NCBI GenBank assembly: GCA_021234535.1 | Contig: CM037839.1 | Coordinates: 10,727,419 to 10,791,418, forward strand | Origin: Stichopus chloronotus | Taxonomy: Eukaryota; Echinodermata; Holothuroidea; Aspidochirotida; Stichopodidae | DNA length: 64,000 nt | Reading direction: 5' to 3' | Part shown: positions 63,927-64,000 of the stretch, in pieces | Position numbering within the stretch: position 1 is the first letter of the stretch | Layout: every line of letters starts with the position of its first letter | Notes under the pieces: generated by a model | Told to the model about the DNA's origin: nothing | Seen by the model: only the letters and a program-made list of their open reading frames with translations | The model's database searches: none | Made by a program: the position numbers and the translations under genes

Positions 63927-64000
63927 ACCTCTCACTTCTCTACTTTCACCCCTTCTAGCTCTAGATATGAACGGCAAGAGGAGGGAAATCTTTAAATGCC

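Larger units (their letters stand above)
57648..64000. other. TECR 5' flank and gene-free, repeat-rich DNA
   Basis: The TECR 5'UTR and promoter should lie just right of 57647, but I see no clear core element. Beyond that, no exon with a recognisable product was found on either strand. The content is AT-rich sequence with decayed repeats, several C or G runs and one SINE-like element, listed separately. Confidence 0.6.

Overview
This is a stretch of animal nuclear DNA carrying four intron-rich protein-coding genes. All are conserved across metazoans, and I recognised each from its translated exons: DNAJC21 (+, 5' end cut off by the window), ALKBH7 (-), CFAP57/WDR65 (+) and TECR (-). Exons are short (45-330 bp), have GT/AG borders, and are separated by AT-rich introns of up to about 3.5 kb. 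The proteins are close to the human ones in length and motif content. A motile-cilium gene, compact introns, many short tandem repeats and small non-autonomous transposons fit a marine invertebrate deuterostome such as an echinoderm. That placement is inference and I cannot name a species.

Layout: 1-9042 DNAJC21 from just after its J-domain to its stop codon; 9043-11699 convergent 3' ends; 11700-16252 ALKBH7, complete in four coding exons; 16253-19170 a divergent promoter interval with a good RFX X-box at 16627-16641 and a probable 5'UTR intron of the ciliary gene; 19215-37665 CFAP57, complete in 20 coding exons; 37666-42944 convergent 3' ends; 42945-57647 TECR, complete in 11 coding exons, the first holding only two codons; 57648-64000 no gene that I can support, but many degenerate repeats.

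The four genes do not form one pathway. DNAJC21 is an Hsp70 cochaperone in 60S ribosome maturation, ALKBH7 a mitochondrial 2-oxoglutarate dioxygenase of programmed necrosis and fatty-acid metabolism, CFAP57 an axonemal inner-arm dynein assembly/regulatory protein, and TECR the ER enoyl reductase of very-long-chain fatty acid elongation. Only ALKBH7 and CFAP57 seem physically coupled, by a shared divergent promoter region.

The structures not explained by the genes are mostly repeats. They include a 1 kb intronic 9-bp minisatellite with block structure, a palindromic AT-rich tandem array, two roughly 450-bp elements with terminal inverted repeats (one hAT-like), a tRNA-derived SINE-like element, dispersed repeat pairs, and a decayed copy of the start of one CFAP57 exon in the intron just upstream of it. 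I found no evidence of an undescribed multi-gene system.
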